NCBI GenBank assembly: GCA_029844215.1
Contig: CM056729.1
Coordinates: 9,486,001-9,550,000, forward strand
Reading direction: 5' to 3'
Length of the DNA stretch: 64,000 nt
Source: Przewalskia tangutica
Taxonomy: Eukaryota > Streptophyta > Magnoliopsida > Solanales > Solanaceae
Part shown: positions 58,051 through 64,000 of the stretch, piece by piece
Layout of the letters: every line of letters begins with the position of its first letter
Numbering within the stretch: the first letter of the stretch is position 1
Notes under the pieces: generated by a model
Databases searched by the model: none
The model's input: only the letters and a program-made list of their open reading frames with translations
Told to the model about the DNA's origin: nothing
Program-made: the position numbers and the translations under genes

Positions 58051-59499
58051 TGATGCGCGATTTATGCACACACTAACGCAAGTGCACGTATCGTGACAAG
58101 TAATATAGTCTAGGCAAGACCGATTATCGTCCTCAGAGACTGGTTTTCAAGTACCGATTATCATCCTATGGTATCTATTTGGTTAAAATAAACTAATTAT
58201 GAAAATACTTTGATTTAAATCAGTTATGATGGAGAATTAGGGCTTCCAAGATCATCAAATATCCACTCTATTCAATCATTAATACAATTAGACTAACTTC
58301 TTCTACTACGTTAAGATAGCAGGTTAATTAGACCGTTTTATACTCCTGTTAAGGTAATATAAACACTCAACCCCAATTGAGAACTCTTCTACCTTTCAGT
58401 GACAAGATTGACTACAAATGAGGATTAAGAGCAATAACCTATTAAGCTACACAAGTATCGGGGTACTTTCGTCCACGATTTAACCTATGTTTATTCAACT
58501 ATAACATATTCACAATCTCCCCTTTTGGCTTTCGATTAGAAATCATATAAGTGATGATAACTAGTGATCAATTAATTATCAAGCAATCAAAACAACTATT
58601 GAATAAATCTTAAATAAGTGAAGAAGAAACCAAACTAATATATTAATTCATAAATAGAGTTTCAAGTGAATCACAAGGAAATCCCTAATAAAGTAATTAG
58701 CTCCTAGTCATAGTCACGCTAAGAACTAATACAATCTCCACACATGAACTGAAATAATTAATGCAAAAAGAAAGAAAAGAAAATACTCAAGAACGAGTCT
58801 CCAAGTCTTCTAGCATCCAAGGATTGTGTTGTGGAATATTTACAAGATGGAATGGTGGATGGAGAATGGAATGGAATGGTGGATGGAATGTAGGATGGAG
58901 GATATAGGATCCATTCTTCTAATGATGTAGAGACTATTTATAGACCAAAAATCCTTTAGGTAAAGGGTTAGGGATTATGTAGGTAGGAAAGGTTATGGAA
59001 TCCTTTTAGGTAAAGGTTTTAGGAAAAGTTATGAAAAAGGGTTAAGGAATATGTAGGTAGGAAAAGTTATCCCTTTTTGGACTCTGAAAATGTGTCAAAT
59101 TCGGTCCAAAACTCAAAAATCACGCGTCGGCGCGCAGCCTGCGGTGGCGCGCGGCCTGAAAATCGAAGGCTTTGGACGGCCGGTGGTGGCTGGCTGCGGT
59201 AGCCATGGCCGGTGACGAAATTCTTCCGGATTTTTCGTTTCTTCGTCCTTTGTTCGTCCGGTCTTCGTCTGATTTCTTCTATATTTCCCGGAACTTCTTA
59301 GGCTTCATTTCTTGGCCCTTTTAGTGTGCAATTCCATCTCATTTATGCTCATTTCATCTCTTTTTCGCCATTTCTCCATTTCTGACCGCTGTGACACAAA
59401 AGAAAGGAAAACGACCCTAATACTATACTAAACATAAATGAAATGAGTAAAATACTAACTAAAAATGACTCAAGAGGTGTATATAAAATACACCGATCA
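58051..59499 (-). mobile_element. 3' LTR of the minus-strand Athila-like element
   Basis: TGATGCGCGATTTATGCACA to TACACCGATCA on the plus strand. The first ~160 bases recur at 61869. It contains a short GGATGGA-type repeat (about 58848-58905). Unlike its relatives it has no perfect CCGCGG palindrome, only GCGCG-rich sequence near 59125-59150. Confidence 0.85.
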
Positions 59500-61022
59500 A
59501 ACACCCCCAAACTTAACATTTGCTCGCCCTCGAGCAAAGCTCAAAACAAAAATAAAACAAAACGAACAAAGACTCAAAGAGATGGATCAAGTAGTTATAA
59601 TATTGCTTCTTCAAAATCATGGATGAAAGATAAGATAATATGTTAGAACATATATAGCATGAATAATCATCAATCTAGAATTTCAAGTTAGATATTTCGC
59701 AAATTCACTTAGATCATGTTCAATGGAAATACAAACACCTAACCTATGCATGTCAATTTCATTCCATCTTTTCCAAATGCTATAGACATGTTTACTTGCT
59801 ATTCTCCACTAATCATAGACATACATATTAAATATCATCAGGACTTTCAAGGGTTGTAAGGTAGGCTTAGGCAGGGGTAGGTAAAAATAGACATTTAGGC
59901 TCCATTACGTATCATAAGCACTTTTCATTCAAACTCTTTTTCCTTCTTTTTGATTTTCTTTTTAATTTCGTACCCATTTTCTCCCCTCTTTTCTTTTGAG
60001 AGAATGATATGTATTATAAATAACAGGCACCCCCAAACTTAGACTTTTGCATATTTTTCATTGGGGTGCATCAAATTTGTTCACTCTCTTTTTGTTTCTT
60101 TTTCACGTTTTTCATCCCAATACTTTTCCATTATTACTTATGGCACAACAAAGGAATCATAGGGTGTCAAAGAAAGATATTTATTTTAGGCTCAAAGGGG
60201 CTGACTAGTGATACATTTTATGTCAGGGTAGGTAATGAATGGTCAGAAGGGCTATCAAAGAAATGTCTGAATCATCTCCCTAAACATGTACATCTTAACT
60301 ATTTCGCATCAAATAACAAGCAAACAGATTTTCTCGACATTTTTTCAACCTTCTTTCCATAACTGACACACATAAGCTAAGCACAAATATTTCAAATAAT
60401 TAGATGTCAGGAATTTTTGGTATATCTAACTTAAGCACACAGATTGTCGCTTTAATTCTATTACATTATCCCACTTTATCCACTCAATATCTTTAGCAAC
60501 TACAACATGCATGATCCATCAAATCAAAAAAATAAAAAATAAAAAATAAAAAAATACTAATAAAAAAATACTCAAAAATACCAAAACAAATCAAAAAGAC
60601 TCAAAAATAATAAAATATCCCCCCAAACTTAAATCACACATTGTCCCCAGTGTGTGCAAGACTAAAAAAAATAGGGACAACTTACTGACACAACACAGCG
60701 GTCATAACGGAGGTCTAGGAGAAAAAATTCTGGAATTTGCACGGAATATGGCTCTCTGGTTCATGGCCACCCAAGTAATCTCTCAAGTTCCAGCGCCAGC
60801 GTTGATTCTGCGTCGCCGCGGCGACGATCGCTTCCTTTTTTTTGCTCCTTTTTCCTCAGATTTAGCTTTCAGTCCACCTGTTATCCAACAACACAAAACA
60901 AGAACCCAAGACCTTGAGACTGTTCAAGACAAAATAAAACAAACAAAAAAAAATAACATAATTAAAAATATTGGGTTGCGTCCAAACAAGCGTTGTCTTT
61001 AACGTCTTTTAGCCGGACGCAG

Positions 61023-61766
61023 TTAACCTTTATGAGTGCCCATTGGATCCTTCTGCGAACTGCTTGCAATCCGCAAAGTTATTGTTGCAGGTCTCACTTT
61101 TCCTACAACAATCTTTTCAACTAAGGGCTTTAGATATAAGATTATCCCCCAAGTACACAAGACATGCTTGTCTTTTAGGCTCTCTCTAATGCAGGGATAA
61201 GTGAAATTCCCAACACATCTCAACTCTAGGGGGTGCCCTTGATGGTATGGACTTCCTATTTGGGGATCAACAGTGACCGCTGGTGGTATTTCTTTTGCAA
61301 TAGGTACAGGAAACAGAATTTTCAAAGAATCCAAAAAGGTGAATAATTGGATCTCAGTAATCTTTTCTTTCTCTACACCAACTATCTCGTCAGATTCCTC
61401 AACAGCTGGGTGTGGTTCAGGTTCCTCAATTTTCTTATCACTTTTCACAACGGTGTCGCTAGGCAGACTTTCTTGAAGTGTATTGTTCATCCTATCCATT
61501 AGTTGCCCTATTTGTGTCTCCAAATTTTTGAGGGACACTCTTGTCTCATTCATAACTGAGCCTCACACTTGGTGAGCCTGAGTATGCCTGCCTGCAACTC
61601 ATCTAGATCTTTATCTGGAACCTGTGGGTTAAGCTGTTGTTGATGACTCCACTGCCCCTGATAGAAGTAGTAGTCCATGGACCTGTATATTTTTTTTTCA
61701 TTTTTTTTCTTCGAATTTAACCTGCAAAATAAGAAAAACAACAAAAGGTGATAAAAAGATGTTCGC
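61023..61766 (-). pseudogene. Athila-like gag/protease remnant
   Basis: A first frame (about 61766-61552) carries QQQLNPQVPDKDLDELQAGI. A one-base shift leads to MNETRVSLKNLETQIGQLMD, SLPSDTVVKSDKKIEEPEPH and then LELRCVGNFTYPC...VRPATITLRIASSSQKDPMG, the start of an aspartic protease. The ETQIGQL and LPSDT motifs are typical of the C-terminal gag of Athila-like elements. The catalytic DSGA-type motif is not recognisable. The frame ends at 61023, right at the deletion junction. Confidence 0.75.
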
Positions 61767-61844
61767 ATAACAAGTTAGAAACTTGTTCTTGGAGCAACCA
61801 AATTAGAAATAAGAATAGATAAATCGATATTGAAAGTACGCCAA

Positions 61845-61862
61845 TCCCCGGTAACGGCGCCA
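61845..61862 (-). other. Primer-binding site
   Basis: On the minus strand TGGCGCCGTTACCGGGGA follows the LTR end by six bases. It matches, with one change as I recall it, the tRNA-Asp-type site of Athila elements (TGGCGCCGTTGCCGGGGA). Confidence 0.85.
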
Positions 61863-61868
61863 AAAACT

Positions 61869-62218
61869 TGATGCGCGATTTATGCACACACTAACGCAAG
61901 TGCACGTATCGTGACAAGTAATATAGTCTAGGTAAGACCGAATATCGTCCTCAGGGACTGGTTTTCAAGTACCGATTATCTATCATATGGTATCTATTTG
62001 GTTAACGTCAATTGAATTGGAATTCTAAACTAATAATGCAGGAAATATACTAATTATGAAAATACTTTGATTTAAATCAGTTATGATGGAGAATTAGGGC
62101 TTCCAAGATCATCAACTATCCACTCTATTCAATCCTTAATACAATTAGACTAACTTCTTCTTCTACGTTAAGATAGCAGGTTAACTAGACTGTTTTATAC
62201 TCCTGTTAAGGTAATATA
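61869..62218 (-). mobile_element. 5' LTR fragment of the minus-strand Athila-like element
   Basis: It starts TGATGCGCGATTTATGCACA like the partner LTR and follows it closely to GTTAAGGTAATATA, where the next element begins. The rest should lie beyond the right window edge. Confidence 0.88.
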
Positions 62219-64000
62219 TGTAACACCCCATTTTAACCGGAGTCGAAACGGGAGTACTACTTATGGTATGATTCCTAAATGTATTTAAAGGAGTCGCCAC
62301 CTAATTAATTAAGTGAATTAGGACACTTGATTTATTGCAATAAAGTACTGCAATTAATCTTCATTTAATGGTCTGCAAAATTAATGAGATTCTGGATCAG
62401 GGTTCTTTATTATCATAAAGGGAAGGGGTTAGGCATCCTTTAAGATCCGCTAACTTGCGGTTATCCGTTCAAACCTAGGTTAATTATATATTGACTTTTA
62501 TTCTACCTATTCTAAGCATTTTTATATAATTTACAATTAAAATAAAATGCAATACAAAATAGTAAAAACTAAAATTTAAATGCGACATAAGATAAAACTC
62601 CGGGACATCTTTAGCCCTTTTTAGGTCTTCTGCACAAAATGATCTCCGGGTACCTGCATAAACACTTAGTAAAAGTGTTAGTGATAAAATAAACAATTTT
62701 AAAGTGATAGCAATAATTAATAAACAAAGCCAAAAAATAAATCCGTCTATTGTACTGGGAAGACCTTGGAAATCAGACGGAGATTCCTTCATCGGCCAAT
62801 ATTTCTGAAAATAATAAAATAAATAAAACCTTCGGATCCGCGCCAAAACAGTGATAGTTTTAAACACGGAGGGCTCAGATATAAAAATATATAAAGTGGG
62901 ACAGCCTAAACAAGTGCGGCTGCGAGCATTCGTCTTGCCAGCGCATGTTGGTTATCCGGTGTAAGTGGAAGAAATCATCATTGCCCAGAAAGCTTCATTT
63001 ATTTTATTTTCCGTCTTTACGATTGTGGAGGCCTCAAAAATCGACGGATAACTTTTTCATTGGCCAACAAGTGTAGTATTTGTTTCAAATCAGTAAATAC
63101 TTATATTCAAATGTAAAATCTGTTCTTTCAATTTAATAAATGAGTAAAGGGCAGAAATGTCCAAAATCGATCTGAATAACAAAATAGTATAGCGAAGAGC
63201 TGAATCGATCGACGGGAAATCAGAAGTCCACAAGAGTCGTTACTCCAACCCAAATCAATCCCAGAGCAACACAGAAAACAGTAGAACAGTAACAATGATC
63301 ACCAGATATTTAAGAGAAGTCGCCGGAGTTTTAAAGCTTCGCCGGAGTAAAACTCCGGCGTATTACCCAAACAAGAAATCAAACGATGCGCCAACAGATA
63401 ACGATGCGCAATCAGTCCAACAACAACGATAAACCAATAACCCAAAAATGATGCAAAACGCGTCGCCGGATTTTTATTTCGGCGACGCGATAAAGAAAGC
63501 GATTAAAAAAATCAGTACAACAACATAATAGCAACAAAACCGAAAGCAAACAGTAGCGTGGGGACGGCGGCGTCACTTCCACGACGAGGTCGCCGGAGCA
63601 ACGCCACCACAGTGGTGGATTTATCGGCGACGGGGTATAGGAAAGCAAGTGTTCAAAGGTGTGGGTGATGGGGTTACACCGGTGATGGCGGACAGTGTTG
63701 GTGTGGTGGTTTCGTCGGTGCTGGGCGAGTGGTGGTGGTTTCGGACAGTGGTGTGTCGACGGGCGACGGTGAAGAGGAGAGGGAGAGGCAGTGTCGGCTG
63801 TGTCACTGTGTGTTGTCTATTGTTCTGTTAGGGTTGGGTTAGATAAAGATTGGAGAGGGGTAGACGCTGGAGTGAGGGAGAGTGATGGTGCGTATAGAGA
63901 GGAGAGAGGCGGCTGGAAGGGTTAAGGGCGGCTGACCTAGGTTTAAAGAGAAGAGGGTGTAGACGGGAATGAGGGGGTGTGAGAGATGGTGATGGGGTCT
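62219..64000 (-). mobile_element. Ogre-like LTR, minus strand, cut by the window edge
   Basis: It begins TGTAACACCCCATTTTAACC, the complement of the LTR ends at 31385 and 38994. The conserved end block continues to about 62480 (TTAATTAAGTGAATTAGGAC, GGAAGGGGTTAGGCATCC, CTAACTTGCGGTTATCC). Beyond that the leader differs and is GC-rich (CGCCGG-rich 63300-63660), without recognisable genes. The AGTCTCG inverted repeat of the relatives is not seen at the expected distance. Insertion split the Athila-like 5' LTR. Confidence 0.82.

Larger units (their letters stand above)
58051..62218 (-). mobile_element. Athila-like element lacking RT/integrase, minus strand
   Basis: 3' LTR 58051-59499, purine tract 59500-59515, non-coding region, gag/protease remnant 61023-61766, primer-binding site 61845-61862 and a 5' LTR from 61869 that is broken at 62218 by another LTR. 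The block after gag is the complement of CGTCCGGCTAAAAGACGTTA, as in the plus-strand relative at 10086. All of RT, RNase H and integrase is absent. It is inserted in a copia polyprotein. Confidence 0.85.

Overview
This is plant nuclear DNA, almost certainly from the nightshade family (Solanaceae). The evidence is intron-containing plant genes (an R2R3-MYB factor, a PB1-domain Raf-like kinase and a TPD1-like secreted protein), Au-type and Solanaceae-type SINEs, a Tnt1-like copia element and Stowaway MITEs. The genus cannot be fixed by reading alone. About half of the window is LTR retrotransposon, much of it nested.

Layout. 1-9691: the 3' part of a large Ty3/gypsy (Tat/Ogre-like) element with its ~4.1 kb LTR, followed by a second related LTR fragment. 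9692-12835: the 3' part of an Athila-like element whose RT/integrase region is missing. 12836-17833: a dead Tnt1-like copia polyprotein split by two solo LTRs, each with an exact 5-bp target duplication. 19030-20574: a two-exon TPD1-like gene on the minus strand. 21664-23115: a SINE and a DUF4283/zinc-knuckle pseudogene. 24057-26042: a three-exon MYB36/RAX-type MYB gene on the minus strand. 27205-28026 and 41408-42842: two related Mutator-like elements with long inverted repeats and 9-bp target duplications. 29180-38994: a complete 9.8 kb non-autonomous Ogre-like element (2.2 kb LTRs, duplication GGAGT) with no gag-pol; it carries a ~45-bp satellite array and several conserved hairpins. 46208-53493: an eight-exon Raf-like kinase on the minus strand with SINEs and MITEs in its introns and tandem repeats upstream. 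57691-64000: a three-level nest on the minus strand (copia, Athila-like, then an Ogre-like LTR running off the edge).

The three host genes are all on the minus strand and show no functional link to each other. They look like islands in repeat-rich DNA. CDS joins were built by hand from GT/AG sites and reading phase; all three close with consistent phase.

No clearly new biological system is visible. The most unusual signals lie in the non-coding parts of the LTR elements: invariant stems with variable loops, a palindrome that differs between copies by paired changes, and internally deleted elements that appear to form non-autonomous families. In the host genes, the points of interest are a TPD1-like protein lacking a family cysteine pair and a duplicated splice-acceptor region in the MYB gene.
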